Assembly (NCBI RefSeq): GCF_011378905.1
Contig: NZ_WTPY01000019.1
Coordinates: 1 to 64,000, forward strand
DNA from: Paraglaciecola sp. 20A4
GTDB lineage: Bacteria; Pseudomonadota; Gammaproteobacteria; Enterobacterales; Alteromonadaceae
Direction: 5' to 3'
DNA length: 64,000 bases
A program made the translations under genes and the position numbers. The notes below the pieces were generated by a model, which was given only the letters and a program-made list of their open reading frames with translations, was not told where the DNA came from and ran no database searches. Positions within the stretch are counted from its first letter, which is position 1; every line of letters begins with the position of its first letter. Positions 43,073 through 52,887 of the stretch are shown one piece after another.

Positions 43073-43522
43073 ATGACAGATAACGATAGCAAGAACATTA
43101 AATATAGTATTACCAAATATTTATCTATGCGCGAGCATGGTTACCGTGAATTATTAAAAAAGTTATTAGCAAAGGGTTACGACAAGGCTCTTTGTGAAGC
43201 ACGCATAAAACAGTTTAGTGACGCAGATATTCAAAGTGACTTACGTTTTGCTGAAATGATCGTTCGAAGTCGAGTGGCTAAGGGAGTAGGTGAACAACGC
43301 ATTCGCAATGAACTGATTCAACATGAAGTGGCTCGCGAATTAATTGAACGGGCTATTGTTGAACAAGAAATTGATTGGGATGCATTGATATTGCAAGTAG
43401 CGTTTAAAAAATTTGGTCGTAAACCAGCAAAGGATTGGCATGAGCAGCAAAAACGTAACCGTTTTTTGCTGTATCGAGGGTTTAGTCACGAGCAAATTAA
43501 TGCAGTGCAAAGCCGTTCCTAA
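43073..43522 (+). CDS. recX: RecA regulator RecX
   Basis: RecX binds RecA filaments and limits recombinase activity. The 149-residue protein is helical and basic, with the repeated family motif (YLSMREHGYRELLKKLLAKGYD, then SDADIQSDLRFAEMIVRSR-like segment). recA, which is normally just upstream, is not in this window; the upstream neighbour is a DUF482 gene. It is followed by a terminator and alaS, the order common in gammaproteobacteria (recX-alaS-csrA). Confidence 0.9.
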   Translation: MTDNDSKNIKYSITKYLSMREHGYRELLKKLLAKGYDKALCEARIKQFSDADIQSDLRFAEMIVRSRVAKGVGEQRIRNELIQHEVARELIERAIVEQEIDWDALILQVAFKKFGRKPAKDWHEQQKRNRFLLYRGFSHEQINAVQSRS

Positions 43523-43588
43523 GTGCAGTGAAGTCACTTAACAAGTCAGCAGAAAACATGCTATCGTTGCTAACTAATTAATAGTTAG

Positions 43589-43612
43589 AAATGGCCATTT
43601 GAGGCCATTTTT
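43589..43612 (+). terminator. Terminator after recX
   Basis: AAATGGCC (43589-43596) and GGCCATTT (43603-43610) form a perfect eight-pair stem with a six-base loop, followed by a short T-run. It separates recX from alaS. Confidence 0.75.
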
Positions 43613-43648
43613 ACCCTCAAATCAATAAATGTTGTTTCAGGATCATCA

Positions 43649-46246
43649 ATGAGTAAGAGCACAGCGCAAATTCGGCAAACCTTTTTAAACTTTTTCGCTG
43701 ATAAAGGGCATCAAAAAGTTTCTAGTTCGTCTCTGGTTCCAAGTGACGATCCCACTCTGTTATTTACCAACGCAGGAATGAACCAATTTAAAGACGTTTT
43801 TCTGGGCACCGAACAACGGAAATACACACGGGCTGTTTCTTCTCAGCGTTGTGTTCGAGCCGGTGGTAAACATAACGATTTAGAAAACGTTGGCTATACC
43901 GCGCGTCACCACACATTTTTTGAAATGCTCGGTAATTTTAGTTTTGGAGATTATTTTAAAAAAGAAGCTATCGGCTACGCATGGGCGTTTTTGACTGAAG
44001 AATTAAAGTTACCCAAAGATAAATTATTGGTGACCATCTACTCAGAGGACGATGAAGCATTTGATATTTGGCATAATGATATTGGTATTTCCAAAGAGAA
44101 GATTATCCGTATTGCCACTTCAGACAATTTTTGGTCGATGGGTGATACAGGCCCTTGTGGACCATGTTCTGAGATTTTTTACGATCACGGTGAACATATT
44201 TGGGGGGGACCTCCAGGTTCACCTGAAGAAGATGGTGATCGCTTTATCGAAATATGGAATTTAGTTTTCATGCAGTTCAATCGTCAAGCTAATGGCGATA
44301 TGCAGCCGTTACCTAAGCCATCTATTGATACAGGCATGGGATTAGAACGTATATCAGCTATTTTACAGAATGTGCATAGCAACTATGAAATTGATATCTT
44401 TCAAAATTTGATTAAGGCCACTGCAGATTTAGTTGGAACGACAAGTCTTGAAGACAAATCTTTACGTGTAGTCGCAGACCATATTCGCTCTTGTAGCTTT
44501 TTAATTTCTGATGGCGTGATGCCATCAAATGAAGGTCGTGGTTACGTATTACGCCGTATCATTCGCCGTGCTGTTCGCCACGGAAATAAACTCGGCGCTC
44601 AAGGTGTATTTTTTTACAAATTAGTGGCCGCCTTGGCCGAACAGATGGGGGATGCTTACCCTGAGTTGATTGAACAGCGAGCGTCTATAGAGAAAGTGCT
44701 GCGCATCGAAGAAGAACAGTTCTCGCGTACACTTGAGCGTGGCATGCTTATTCTAAATGATGCCCTAGCAGATCTTGAGGGTAAGGTAGTGCCAGGTGAA
44801 GTGGTATTTAAACTTTATGATACATATGGCTTTCCAGCTGATTTAACCAATGATGTTGCCCGGGAAAAGGGTCTGAAAATTGACGAAGAAGGCTTTGAGC
44901 AAGCAATGGCTCAACAGCGAAAGCGAGCTCAAAAAGCCAGTCAGTTCGATGTCGATTACAACGAACAATTACGCAGCGAGCAAGAATCTGTATTTGTCGG
45001 CTACGAACACGAAGATAATGCGGCTCTAGTGCGCGAAATATTCTTTCAAGGGGAGTCTGTCAATGAGCTAGCTCCAGATGCAACTGGTACCATTATTCTT
45101 GATGAAACATCATTTTATGCTGAGTCGGGTGGTCAAGCTGGTGATACAGGGGTGCTAGTTACTGATAAAGGGGGATTCAACGTAACCGATACTGTGAAAC
45201 TCGGTAAGGCGATCGCGCATAAAGGGGTGGCAACAAGTACCATACGCGTTGGAGATAAAGTCGAAGCTAAAGTTGATTGTGCTAGACGTCAGGCTATTAA
45301 ACTTAACCACAGCGCCACGCATTTGATGCACGCTGCGCTGAAATCTATATTGGGCGACCACGTTAATCAGAAAGGTTCATTGGTGCAACCTGAGCGCTTA
45401 CGATTTGATTTCTCTCATTTTGAAGCTCTTACGAAGAAAGAAATCTTAGCAACCGAAACGATGGTTAACGAACAAATTCTTGCTAACCATGCATTACAAA
45501 CGCGTCTAATGGGACTAGAGCAAGCAAAAGAGGCCGGTGCAATGGCTTTGTTTGGTGAAAAGTACGATGACGATGTGCGAGTGGTGTCGATGGGCGATTT
45601 TTCTATGGAATTGTGTGGCGGCACGCATGTTACGCGTACAGGTGATATCGGTCTATTCAAGATTATTTCTGAAAGTGGCATCGCTTCAGGCGTAAGACGA
45701 ATCGAAGCGGTTACTGGGTTAATGGCTTTACAACATGTACAACAGCAAGCTAGCGAACTAAGCTCCCTCAGTGGTGTCTTAAAAACAGACGTGAGTAACG
45801 TGGGAGAGCGAGTAGCGCAGCTTATCGAGCAAACAAAGACACTTGAAAAAGAAGTGACTCGTCTCAAACAGGACATTGCTAATAGTGCTGGAAATGATCT
45901 TTTATCTCAGGTTAACGAAATAAAAGGGGTAAAAGTCTTGTCTTATCATGTACAAGGCATTGAAAGTGGCGCATTACGCTCCATGATAGATGATCTGAAA
46001 AACCAAATCGGTAGCGGCATCATTTTATTAGGTGTTGCCAATAACGATAAGGTGAGTCTAATCGCAGGTGTGACGAAAGACTTAACTCAAAAAGTGAAAG
46101 CTGGTGAGTTGGTTAATTTTGTTGCCCAGCAGGTGGGTGGAAAAGGTGGTGGACGCCCTGATATGGCCCAAGCTGGTGGCTCTCAACCAGAAAATTTAGA
46201 CCAAGCAATTGCTTCTGTTGAAGGTTGGTTACAAGACAGACTATAA
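43649..46246 (+). CDS. alaS: Alanyl-tRNA synthetase
   Basis: Charges tRNA-Ala. The 865-residue protein has the class II motifs near the N-terminus ([31 protein letters not shown]). The editing domain has [11 protein letters not shown] and the CGGTH zinc site at about residue 650. The C-terminal C-Ala domain is rich in glycine ([15 protein letters not shown]). The length is normal. The ATG follows a moderate Shine-Dalgarno (TCAGGATCATC). It is followed by csrA after 135 bp. Confidence 0.97.
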   Translation: MSKSTAQIRQTFLNFFADKGHQKVSSSSLVPSDDPTLLFTNAGMNQFKDVFLGTEQRKYTRAVSSQRCVRAGGKHNDLENVGYTARHHTFFEMLGNFSFGDYFKKEAIGYAWAFLTEELKLPKDKLLVTIYSEDDEAFDIWHNDIGISKEKIIRIATSDNFWSMGDTGPCGPCSEIFYDHGEHIWGGPPGSPEEDGDRFIEIWNLVFMQFNRQANGDMQPLPKPSIDTGMGLERISAILQNVHSNYEIDIFQNLIKATADLVGTTSLEDKSLRVVADHIRSCSFLISDGVMPSNEGRGYVLRRIIRRAVRHGNKLGAQGVFFYKLVAALAEQMGDAYPELIEQRASIEKVLRIEEEQFSRTLERGMLILNDALADLEGKVVPGEVVFKLYDTYGFPADLTNDVAREKGLKIDEEGFEQAMAQQRKRAQKASQFDVDYNEQLRSEQESVFVGYEHEDNAALVREIFFQGESVNELAPDATGTIILDETSFYAESGGQAGDTGVLVTDKGGFNVTDTVKLGKAIAHKGVATSTIRVGDKVEAKVDCARRQAIKLNHSATHLMHAALKSILGDHVNQKGSLVQPERLRFDFSHFEALTKKEILATETMVNEQILANHALQTRLMGLEQAKEAGAMALFGEKYDDDVRVVSMGDFSMELCGGTHVTRTGDIGLFKIISESGIASGVRRIEAVTGLMALQHVQQQASELSSLSGVLKTDVSNVGERVAQLIEQTKTLEKEVTRLKQDIANSAGNDLLSQVNEIKGVKVLSYHVQGIESGALRSMIDDLKNQIGSGIILLGVANNDKVSLIAGVTKDLTQKVKAGELVNFVAQQVGGKGGGRPDMAQAGGSQPENLDQAIASVEGWLQDRL

Positions 46247-46381
46247 GCGTAATATCGACTAATTTTTGAGGTGACAACAAGAATATGGAAAAGTCGGGTG
46301 TGTAATTCTTTGGTTATTTCAAAGAGATACGCTAGTTTTAAATTAGGGATTATTTTTTTGTAAACGGATAAGGAGCTTAGA

Positions 46382-46597
46382 ATGCTAATTTTGACCCGTC
46401 GTGTTGGTGAAACCTTAATGGTCGGTGACGAAGTCACGGTAACGGTATTAGGTGTTAAAGGTAATCAGGTAAGAATTGGTGTGAATGCACCTAAAGAAGT
46501 ATCTGTTCACCGAGAAGAGATTTACATGAGAATCCAAGCTGAGAAAAATGGTCAGCTGGCCGGTCATGAACAAGCAACATCAGACGAAGATAATTAA
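46382..46597 (+). CDS. csrA: RNA-binding carbon storage regulator CsrA
   Basis: Global post-transcriptional regulator that binds GGA motifs in mRNA. The 71-residue protein has the fully typical start [18 protein letters not shown], then [19 protein letters not shown] with the RNA-binding arginine. The leader ends with ACGGATAAGGAG, which holds two GGA motifs over the Shine-Dalgarno and could allow self-control, as known for CsrA in E. coli. It is next to a terminator and upstream of tRNA genes, a common arrangement. Confidence 0.97.
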   Translation: MLILTRRVGETLMVGDEVTVTVLGVKGNQVRIGVNAPKEVSVHREEIYMRIQAEKNGQLAGHEQATSDEDN

Positions 46598-46612
46598 TTT
46601 TATCGTTCACTG

Positions 46613-46643
46613 AAAAAAAAGCTGGGTTTTCCAGCTTTTTTTA
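46613..46643 (+). terminator. Terminator after csrA
   Basis: AAAAGCTGG and CCAGCTTTT form the stem around a GTTTT loop, with an A-run before and T-run after (46613-46643). A strong intrinsic terminator. Confidence 0.9.
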
Positions 46644-46945
46644 TGCATTCAATTTCCCTTTCATTAGAATAAATTGGTTGTTAGTTCGATGGATTATTGC
46701 TCGTTAAAGACGTTTTTTGTACGAACGGCTCAAAATACCAGCAAGTAGATTAAATCTTTCTAAAAAGTGTTTGACTTACTCCTGAGGCTCGGTAAACTTC
46801 GGCTCCAGATTTAGGAGAGACACCAAACGGTGAAAGGCGCTTCCCAAGCTAAGGAAGTTAGGTAAATTAGGCCTTTGTTAGATAGATATGTTTTGGCATA
46901 ATAACTAACTCAAATAAATCAGTAGCAACAATTTGACGGTTTTCC
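46644..46945. other. Gap between csrA and tRNA-Ser containing a tRNA-Ser-like fossil
   Basis: This 302 bp holds no credible ORF. The recognisable item is a degenerate tRNA-Ser-like segment at 46814-46866 (listed separately). A promoter for the tRNA operon must lie in the remainder but I could not assign it. Confidence 0.5.
46814..46866 (+). pseudogene. Probable degenerate tRNA-Ser(GCT) 5' half
   Basis: GGAGAGA begins at 46814, and GTGAAAGGCGCTTCCCA then AGCTAAGGAAG follow. This lines up with the usual tRNA-Ser(GCT) D-arm and anticodon arm (GAAGGCGCTCCCCTGCTAAGGGAG in gammaproteobacteria). The anticodon stem CTTCC/GGAAG is intact but the loop has eight bases (CAAGCTAA), and no T-arm or acceptor partner is visible afterwards. 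It sits 80 bp before an intact tRNA-Ser(GCT). It is not functional as a tRNA; fossil origin is an inference. Confidence 0.45.
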
Positions 46946-47036
46946 GGAGAGGTGGGTGAGTGGCTGAAACCAGTTCCCTGCTAAGGAACCATACGTATTA
47001 CTCGTATCGAGGGTTCGAATCCCTCCCTCTCCGCCA
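46946..47036 (+). tRNA. tRNA-Ser (anticodon GCT)
   Basis: Acceptor GGAGAGG pairs with CCTCTCC before GCCA. The anticodon loop CTGCTAA gives GCT (serine AGC/AGT codons). A long variable arm typical of tRNA-Ser and a T-arm GGTTCGAATCC are present. The CCA is encoded. Confidence 0.96.
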
Positions 47037-47142
47037 TAACATAAACGGTAATCAATAGATTATTAAGAAGCTTAGACTAAAGGACATAAGCTTAGGTAAA
47101 ACAAGGTAGAGTGCCTAGTATGTTTTACCGGATAACAATTTT

Positions 47143-47219
47143 GCGCATGTAGCTCAGCTGGATAGAGTTCCTGGCTACGAACCAGGCGGTCGGAGGTTCG
47201 AATCCTTCCATGCGCACCA
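47143..47219 (+). tRNA. tRNA-Arg (anticodon ACG), copy 1
   Basis: A 77-base cloverleaf: acceptor GCGCATG/CATGCGC, D-arm with AGCTCAGCTGGATAGAG, anticodon loop CTACGAA (ACG, arginine CGN codons), T-arm GGTTCGAATCC, then ACCA. ACG is normally edited to ICG by TadA. Identical to copy 2. Confidence 0.97.
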
Positions 47220-47263
47220 TTTTTAAGTTTAATATATTAGTCTAATATTAAATTACCCTGTTT

Positions 47264-47340
47264 GCGCATGTAGCTCAGCTGGATAGAGTTCCTGGCTACG
47301 AACCAGGCGGTCGGAGGTTCGAATCCTTCCATGCGCACCA
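47264..47340 (+). tRNA. tRNA-Arg (anticodon ACG), copy 2
   Basis: Base-for-base the same as copy 1, 44 bp downstream, and followed at once by a terminator, so the two are probably one transcript with tRNA-Ser. Tandem identical copies imply recent duplication or gene conversion. Confidence 0.97.
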
Positions 47341-47344
47341 TATT

Positions 47345-47375
47345 AAAAAACCCACTATTAAGTGGGTTTTTTTTT
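47345..47375 (+). terminator. Terminator of the tRNA cluster
   Basis: AAAAAACCCACT and AGTGGGTTTTTT form a strong stem around an ATTA loop, with a T-run to 47375. The stem GC core is CCCACT/AGTGGG. Confidence 0.92.
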
Positions 47376-47747
47376 ACCTGCAGCATAATATCACTGTTGT
47401 TTAAGTACCTAGCGTCTCCAGCCATTAAGCGTTGAAGTTTTTACATCCCTATTCTCAGTTACATCATTCAGCGCAATCCAATATATAAATTTATCGATGA
47501 TCTATAAGCTAGCGGTAGCTCTAGATACAGATTTGTAATGCGGCGTAAGGAGAAACCTTTACATTATCTATTTGGTTCAGGTTGAATCGGATATTTAGTA
47601 TTAATGGCTATTTCTTGGGTAATAATGCAATAAAAGTGAATTGTTTCTTATTTTTTATTCTTTTTTGGTCACCCTAAAAAGTTGTTTTCTGCCAGCTCAC
47701 ATGGTACTTATCGAGTCGTTTTGTCAGTTACCGGAGAAATACTAACT
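47376..47747. other. Gap between the tRNA cluster and oadG
   Basis: This 372 bp is AT-rich and has no credible ORF. It must contain the oad promoter, but I see no convincing sigma-70 or sigma-54 pair. The Shine-Dalgarno CGGAG lies just before oadG. Confidence 0.5.
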
Positions 47748-48011
47748 ATGCAACCTGATGTTATGTCGTTATTACTTGAAGCTGGGATGCTCCTTTTAGT
47801 GGGTATGTCAGTTGTTTTTCTCTTTTTGACGTTACTGATTGGTGCGGTAAACGTGATTGCTTGGGCTTCAGCTAAGTTTCCTGAAGAAGTCCCTAAGTCG
47901 GTCAACAAGGCTCGTAGCAGTAGTAGTCCAACGACCAATCAGTCAGGTGTGCCAGCGCCAGTTGTTGCAGCGATATCTGCCGCTGTCGAACAGTATCGCC
48001 GCCAACACTAA
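47748..48011 (+). CDS. oadG: Oxaloacetate decarboxylase gamma chain OadG
   Basis: Small membrane subunit that holds the Na+-pumping decarboxylase together and binds zinc. ATG 47748 is preferred over the longer frame from 47682 because it follows GGAG. The 87-residue product has one membrane helix (about 10-32, GMLLLVGMSVVFLFLTLLIGAV) and a polar tail rich in Ser/Pro ending in YRRQH. It is first in oadGAB, 30 bp before oadA. The sequence is little conserved, so the neighbourhood supports the call. Confidence 0.88.
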   Translation: MQPDVMSLLLEAGMLLLVGMSVVFLFLTLLIGAVNVIAWASAKFPEEVPKSVNKARSSSSPTTNQSGVPAPVVAAISAAVEQYRRQH

Positions 48012-48041
48012 ATTTTATTCATTGTTAATTAGGAACCCAAG

Positions 48042-49826
48042 ATGTCAAAACCTTTAGCCATCACGGATGTTGTGCTGCGTGACGCACACCAATCATTACT
48101 CGCTACTCGCATGCGTATCGAAGATATGTTGCCCATTGCAGCGAAGCTTGATCAAGTTGGATACTGGTCATTAGAAACCTGGGGAGGCGCGACATTTGAT
48201 GCGTGTATTCGTTATCTTGGTGAAGATCCTTGGGAGCGCATTCGGTTGCTCAAGCAAGCGATGCCCAAGACCAAACAGCAAATGTTACTGCGTGGACAGA
48301 ACTTACTGGGTTATCGTCACTACGCAGATGACGTGGTAGAAAAGTTTGTAGAACGGGCTCATACGAGTGGTGTCGACGTTTTTAGAATCTTTGACGCGAT
48401 GAATGATATACGGAATCTAAAAACAGCGGTCGGTGCAGCGATTAAAGTGGGTGCTCATGCCCAAGGAACTATTTCCTATACGGTCAGTCCGGTCCATTCC
48501 TTATCGCTTTGGTTAGATATGGCTAAGCAACTCGAAGATTTGGGCGTTCATTCCATTTGTATTAAAGATATGGCGGGACTACTTAAGCCGTATGTCTGTG
48601 AAGAGCTTATAACTCGCCTTAAGGAGACCGTGAGCGTGCCAATTGCTATGCAGTGTCATGCTACCACTGGGTTAAGTACTGCGACGTACCAGAAGGCGAT
48701 TGACGCTGGAATTGATATTCTCGATACGTCAATATCTTCCATGAGTATGACCTATGGTCACACAGCAACAGAGACAATAGTCTCGATCGTCGAAAATACG
48801 CCTCGTGACACTGGGCTAGACTTGCCTTTATTAGCTGAAATAGCAGCTTACTTTAGGGATGTTCGTAAAAAATATGCCAAGTTTGAAGGCAGTTTAAAAG
48901 GCGTTGATGCTCGTATTCTAATTGCGCAAGTTCCCGGTGGCATGTTAACGAATATGGAATCTCAACTGGTAGAGCAAGGTGCTCAAGATAAGCTCGACGA
49001 AGTGCTTAAAGAGATCCCGCGAGTGCGTGAAGATCTCGGATTTATACCTTTGGTAACACCGACCTCTCAAATTGTCGGTACTCAGTCTGTGCTTAATGTG
49101 TTGACCGGTGAGCGTTACAAAAGCATTACCAAAGAAACCGCTGGTGTGTTGAAAGGCGAATACGGTGCCACTGCTGCGCCGGTAAATAAAGAGCTACAAG
49201 CAAGGGTGCTTGACGGCAAAGAACCCATTACTTGTCGGCCTGCTGATTTACTTAAAGATGAATTGCCCGTATTGGAGCAAGAACTGCTAGCAAAGGCAAA
49301 AGAACAAAACATCGCTTTGGCAGAACACAGAATTGATGACGTTTTAACTTATGCATTATTTCCACAAATAGGGCTTAAATTCTTAAAAAATCGTAATAAC
49401 CCTGAGGCATTTGAACCAGCACCGAGTGCTGTAGAAGTGAGTGCAGCCCCGGTTGTTTCAAACTCTCCTAAGGCAGTTGAGTCATATTCAGTCCGTGTCG
49501 ATGGCAAAGTTTACGCGGTAGAAGTAGGTCAGGGTGGTCAGTTAACTGATATTCAACCGGTCGGTGGTGCTGTGCCACTAAGCTCAGCTGCGCCCATTTT
49601 ACCTGCGGGCCAAGGCGAAGAAGTGTCAGCGCCGCTAGCGGGCAATATATTTAAGATTTTAGTGCGCTCGGGTGAAGTGATCAGCGAAGGTGACGTTATT
49701 GTCATTATGGAAGCCATGAAAATGGAAACTGAAATCCGCTCAACAGCCTCAGGTACTATCAGCGATATATTGGTCAAAGAAGGCGACGCTGTGCAATCAG
49801 GCCAAACTATGCTGGTTTTGGGTTAA
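48042..49826 (+). CDS. oadA: Oxaloacetate decarboxylase alpha chain OadA
   Basis: Carboxyltransferase and biotin-carrier subunit of the Na+-exporting pump. The 594-residue protein starts with the carboxyltransferase barrel ([16 protein letters not shown], then [19 protein letters not shown] with metal ligands). A PYC/OadA-type middle domain follows, then an Ala/Pro linker. The biotinyl domain holds Lys560 in EAMKMETEI. Consistent with the operon oadG-oadA-oadB, it decarboxylates oxaloacetate to pyruvate and drives sodium export. ATG is 30 bp after oadG. Confidence 0.95.
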   Translation: MSKPLAITDVVLRDAHQSLLATRMRIEDMLPIAAKLDQVGYWSLETWGGATFDACIRYLGEDPWERIRLLKQAMPKTKQQMLLRGQNLLGYRHYADDVVEKFVERAHTSGVDVFRIFDAMNDIRNLKTAVGAAIKVGAHAQGTISYTVSPVHSLSLWLDMAKQLEDLGVHSICIKDMAGLLKPYVCEELITRLKETVSVPIAMQCHATTGLSTATYQKAIDAGIDILDTSISSMSMTYGHTATETIVSIVENTPRDTGLDLPLLAEIAAYFRDVRKKYAKFEGSLKGVDARILIAQVPGGMLTNMESQLVEQGAQDKLDEVLKEIPRVREDLGFIPLVTPTSQIVGTQSVLNVLTGERYKSITKETAGVLKGEYGATAAPVNKELQARVLDGKEPITCRPADLLKDELPVLEQELLAKAKEQNIALAEHRIDDVLTYALFPQIGLKFLKNRNNPEAFEPAPSAVEVSAAPVVSNSPKAVESYSVRVDGKVYAVEVGQGGQLTDIQPVGGAVPLSSAAPILPAGQGEEVSAPLAGNIFKILVRSGEVISEGDVIVIMEAMKMETEIRSTASGTISDILVKEGDAVQSGQTMLVLG

Positions 49827-49838
49827 AAGGACGTATTA

Positions 49839-50969
49839 ATGGATAAATTAACCTTACTTTGGCAAAGCACTTCACTGGCCCATTTTGAGATTGGTCAGGT
49901 AGTTATGATGGCTGTAGGGTGCTTACTACTGTTTTTAGCGATCGTTAAAAAGTTTGAGCCATTGTTGTTGTTACCAATTGGTTTTGGTGCCATTTTAACC
50001 AATATCCCGTTAGCAGGGTTTAGCGACCCTGGTGGTCTGCTTTATTACATTTACCATGTTGGAATTGAAACAGGCGTATTTCCTTTGCTTATCTTTATGG
50101 GCGTTGGGGCAATGACTGACTTTAGCGCCTTGATCGCCAATCCAAGAATGTTATTGCTTGGCGCTGCGGCTCAGTTTGGTATTTTTGGAACCTTGTTTGG
50201 CGCCATTGCGCTGAACTTGGTGCCTGGTTTTGAGTTTACTCTGAAGGATGCATCAGCTATTGCCATAATAGGTGGAGCTGACGGGCCTACGGCAATCTTT
50301 CTTGCGTCGAAGCTTGCGCCTGAGTTACTAGGTGCTATTGCGGTAGCGGCATACTCTTACATGGCACTAGTGCCTATCATTCAACCGCCTATCATGCGGC
50401 TGTTAACCACAGAAGATGAAAGAAATATCAAAATGGCGCAGCTTAGAGTGGTTTCTAAACGTGAGAAAATCATTTTCCCGTTGGCTGTGTTGTTAATGAC
50501 AATTCTCTTTTTGCCCTCAGCAACGCCTTTGATCGGTATGTTTTGTCTTGGTAATTTGATGAAAGAATCAGGGGTAGTCGATCGTTTAAGCAATACTGCA
50601 CAAAATGAATTGATTAATATCGTGACAATTTTTCTTGGCTTAGCGGTGGGATCGAAGTTATCTGCTGATAAATTTTTAACCCTTGAAACCCTTGGTATTC
50701 TAGGATTAGGCGCGATTGCGTTTTCAATCGGAACCGCAGCAGGAATATTAATGGCTAAAGCGTTGGGCAAATTTTCTAGTGAAAAAATTAATCCCTTGAT
50801 TGGTGCTGCAGGAGTTTCAGCTGTGCCGATGGCTGCGCGGGTGGTAAATAAGGTTGGCTTGGAAACCAATCCTCATAATTTCCTATTGATGCATGCCATG
50901 GGTCCCAACGTTGCTGGAGTATTAGGTTCAGCTGTGGCGGCGGGTATTTTACTCGCATTAGTAGGGTAG
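49839..50969 (+). CDS. oadB: Oxaloacetate decarboxylase beta chain OadB
   Basis: The membrane subunit that carries out decarboxylation of carboxybiotin and pumps Na+. The 376-residue protein has about nine membrane segments. The conserved signature [20 protein letters not shown] includes the aspartate known to be essential for Na+ transport in Klebsiella (Asp203 there). [18 protein letters not shown] and [15 protein letters not shown] follow. It is 12 bp after oadA and last of the operon. Confidence 0.95.
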   Translation: MDKLTLLWQSTSLAHFEIGQVVMMAVGCLLLFLAIVKKFEPLLLLPIGFGAILTNIPLAGFSDPGGLLYYIYHVGIETGVFPLLIFMGVGAMTDFSALIANPRMLLLGAAAQFGIFGTLFGAIALNLVPGFEFTLKDASAIAIIGGADGPTAIFLASKLAPELLGAIAVAAYSYMALVPIIQPPIMRLLTTEDERNIKMAQLRVVSKREKIIFPLAVLLMTILFLPSATPLIGMFCLGNLMKESGVVDRLSNTAQNELINIVTIFLGLAVGSKLSADKFLTLETLGILGLGAIAFSIGTAAGILMAKALGKFSSEKINPLIGAAGVSAVPMAARVVNKVGLETNPHNFLLMHAMGPNVAGVLGSAVAAGILLALVG

Positions 50970-50989
50970 GTAAGTCGTAGTTATGGTTT

Positions 50990-51031
50990 CACTTAACTGA
51001 TTAGATGCATCTGCTAATAATCAGTTAAGTG
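50990..51031. repeat. 14 bp inverted repeat between convergent oadB and sapF
   Basis: CACTTAACTGATTA (50990-51003) and TAATCAGTTAAGTG (51018-51031) pair perfectly across a 14-base loop. No T-run follows on either strand. As it lies between two convergent operons it may act as a bidirectional transcription end or RNA processing site. Confidence 0.6.
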
Positions 51032-51109
51032 ATGATGGAATACCTTGGGAATGCCTTACTAATCTCGATGTACTCAATATTACTGGCAGTGTAAGAAGAG
51101 TTTTAAAGC

Positions 51110-51895
51110 TTAGTCTTGTCCATTGATTAAGGCTTGATGAGCGTGAACGAGCCTTTTGGTATATTCATCCTTTGGCCAATGAAAAATCACTTCTGTTTTA
51201 CCTGACTCTACAACCTTGCCATGTTTCATCACCAATATTTTGTCACTAATGTGACGCACTATTCCTAAGTTGTGCGAGATAAAGATAAAGCCCAAGCCAA
51301 GTTCTCTTTGCAGCTCCATCAATAGATTAACGGTTTGCGAGCGTACTGATGGATCCAGTGCTGCGAAAGGTTCGTCTGCAACAATAACTTGTGGGTTCAG
51401 TATTATTGCTCTGGCAAGCGCTACGCGCTGTTTTTGTCCGTCAGAGAGCATATGACGGTAAAAAAAACGATGTTCAGGTAGCAAGCCAACTAGTCGTAAT
51501 GTCTCTTCGACTTTTATGATCCTAGCTCGCCCATCAAGGTTGGTATTGAGCTTCAGTGGCTCTTCTAATATGGATCCTAACGTTATACCAGGATTCAGTG
51601 ATTCATTACTATTTTGAAATACCATACGAATATTAAGCACGCGGTGTTTATTATCATACTGCTCTAGTTTACGTTCATTAAGATATATTGAGCCGCTATC
51701 TGGGCGCTCTAAGCCAACAAGTAACTTTGCAAGTAGCGATTTACCGGAGCCATTTGCGCCAACAATAGCTAACGTTTCACCTGCCTGAATACTGAAATTA
51801 ACAGGACCTAACGTAAACCTTTTTTCCTTGTGCTGCCAACGTTTACCATGACAGTTTTCGAATGTTAGGTTTTCAACAGAGAGTAAATCGTTCAC
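51110..51895 (-). CDS. sapF: Peptide ABC transporter ATPase SapF
   Basis: ATP-binding subunit of the Sap transporter. The GTG at 51895 is chosen over an upstream ATG at 51925 since GTGA then overlaps the sapD stop by 4 nt, typical of coupled translation. The 261-residue product has Walker A GANGSGKS, the signature LSDGQKQRVALARA (D replacing the usual G of LSGGQ) and Walker B VIVADEPFAALD. It is last in pspF-sapABCDF. Confidence 0.9.
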   Translation of the reverse strand: MNDLLSVENLTFENCHGKRWQHKEKRFTLGPVNFSIQAGETLAIVGANGSGKSLLAKLLVGLERPDSGSIYLNERKLEQYDNKHRVLNIRMVFQNSNESLNPGITLGSILEEPLKLNTNLDGRARIIKVEETLRLVGLLPEHRFFYRHMLSDGQKQRVALARAIILNPQVIVADEPFAALDPSVRSQTVNLLMELQRELGLGFIFISHNLGIVRHISDKILVMKHGKVVESGKTEVIFHWPKDEYTKRLVHAHQALINGQD

Positions 51896-52887
51896 TTTTG
51901 ATCTCGGTGTAATGGAAAATGACAACTATAAGTATGTTCATGAATTCGACGAACTTCTGGCACCTTTACGCATTCTCGGCGTGCCCTAGGACATCGAGGT
52001 CCCAACCTACAGCCTATCGGTAAATGTTGAAATGTAGGTATCGTGCCACCTAGTGAACTTAAAGGTGATTTAGGCGGCAAATCAGTACGGAAGCTTGGGG
52101 CACTTTCAAGTAATGCCTTGGTATAGGGGTGCAACGCCCGTCGACGTAGTTGGTTCATACGCCCACTTTCAACGGTTTGGCCACAGTACAATACGGTCAT
52201 ATGGTCCGCCATACTGGAAATAGCTAATAAGTCATGACTTACAAAAAGTATGCTGAGTTTTCGAACTTGATTGACGCGTGTCAGTAATTTCAATATCTGA
52301 CTTTTGTCAGTGATTTCCATGCCCCGGGTCGGATCATCTGCAATAATTAATTTAGGTTGTGAGGCTAACGCCATGGCGATCATAAACTTTTGACAGATAT
52401 CATTCGGAATTTGATGCGGTAGGCTGCGCATATATGCTTCATGATGTTTTATGCCGACCCGATGTAGCAGTTCCGATGCGTATTTCTTGCGCTGTTTTGC
52501 ACGATTCCAAAACATACCTTTTTCAAGGTTGGTGGCCAAAATAACTTCTTTTAGCTGGTTACCCAAGGTCACTATAGGATCGAGCGAACTTTTTGGATTC
52601 TGAAATATGACCGAAATATCTGAACGAATAATTTTACGTCTTTCACGCACTGACATCTTGAGTAAATCTTGTCCTCGCCAAGTCATACGATCTGCGGTTA
52701 TCCGCCAGCGGTCAGAAATAGCCCCTACGATGGCTTTGACGATAATACTTTTACCTGAACCTGATTCACCTACAAGTGCATGAATTTGTCCTTCAGTGAT
52801 AACAAGATTTATTTTATCTAATGCTTTGATCCAACCACTTTGCGATTCGATTTCTAATGTCAGGTTTTTAATATCGAGCAAAATCAT
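51892..52887 (-). CDS. sapD: Peptide ABC transporter ATPase SapD
   Basis: Second ATP-binding subunit. The 331-residue protein has Walker A GESGSGKS, Walker B LIIADDPTRGMEITDKS and a C-terminal oligopeptide-transport tail with a Cys-rich pattern (CRLGPRCPRARREC). The signature loop before Walker B is degenerate (PNDICQKFMIAMA rather than LSGGQ), as in enterobacterial SapD. It overlaps sapC by one base. Confidence 0.9.
   Translation of the reverse strand: MILLDIKNLTLEIESQSGWIKALDKINLVITEGQIHALVGESGSGKSIIVKAIVGAISDRWRITADRMTWRGQDLLKMSVRERRKIIRSDISVIFQNPKSSLDPIVTLGNQLKEVILATNLEKGMFWNRAKQRKKYASELLHRVGIKHHEAYMRSLPHQIPNDICQKFMIAMALASQPKLIIADDPTRGMEITDKSQILKLLTRVNQVRKLSILFVSHDLLAISSMADHMTVLYCGQTVESGRMNQLRRRALHPYTKALLESAPSFRTDLPPKSPLSSLGGTIPTFQHLPIGCRLGPRCPRARRECVKVPEVRRIHEHTYSCHFPLHRDQK

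Noticed and set aside
45415-45876. Minus-strand ORF of 153 residues
   Set aside because: Inside alaS, opposite strand; Cys/Ser-rich composition typical of a frame shadow.
47237-47425. Minus-strand ORF of 62 residues with a GFEPPTAWFVARN stretch
   Set aside because: This is the antisense reading of tRNA-Arg, a well-known false ORF; not a gene.
50381-50869. Minus-strand ORF of 162 residues
   Set aside because: It lies wholly inside oadB on the other strand and has no motif or ribosome site of its own.
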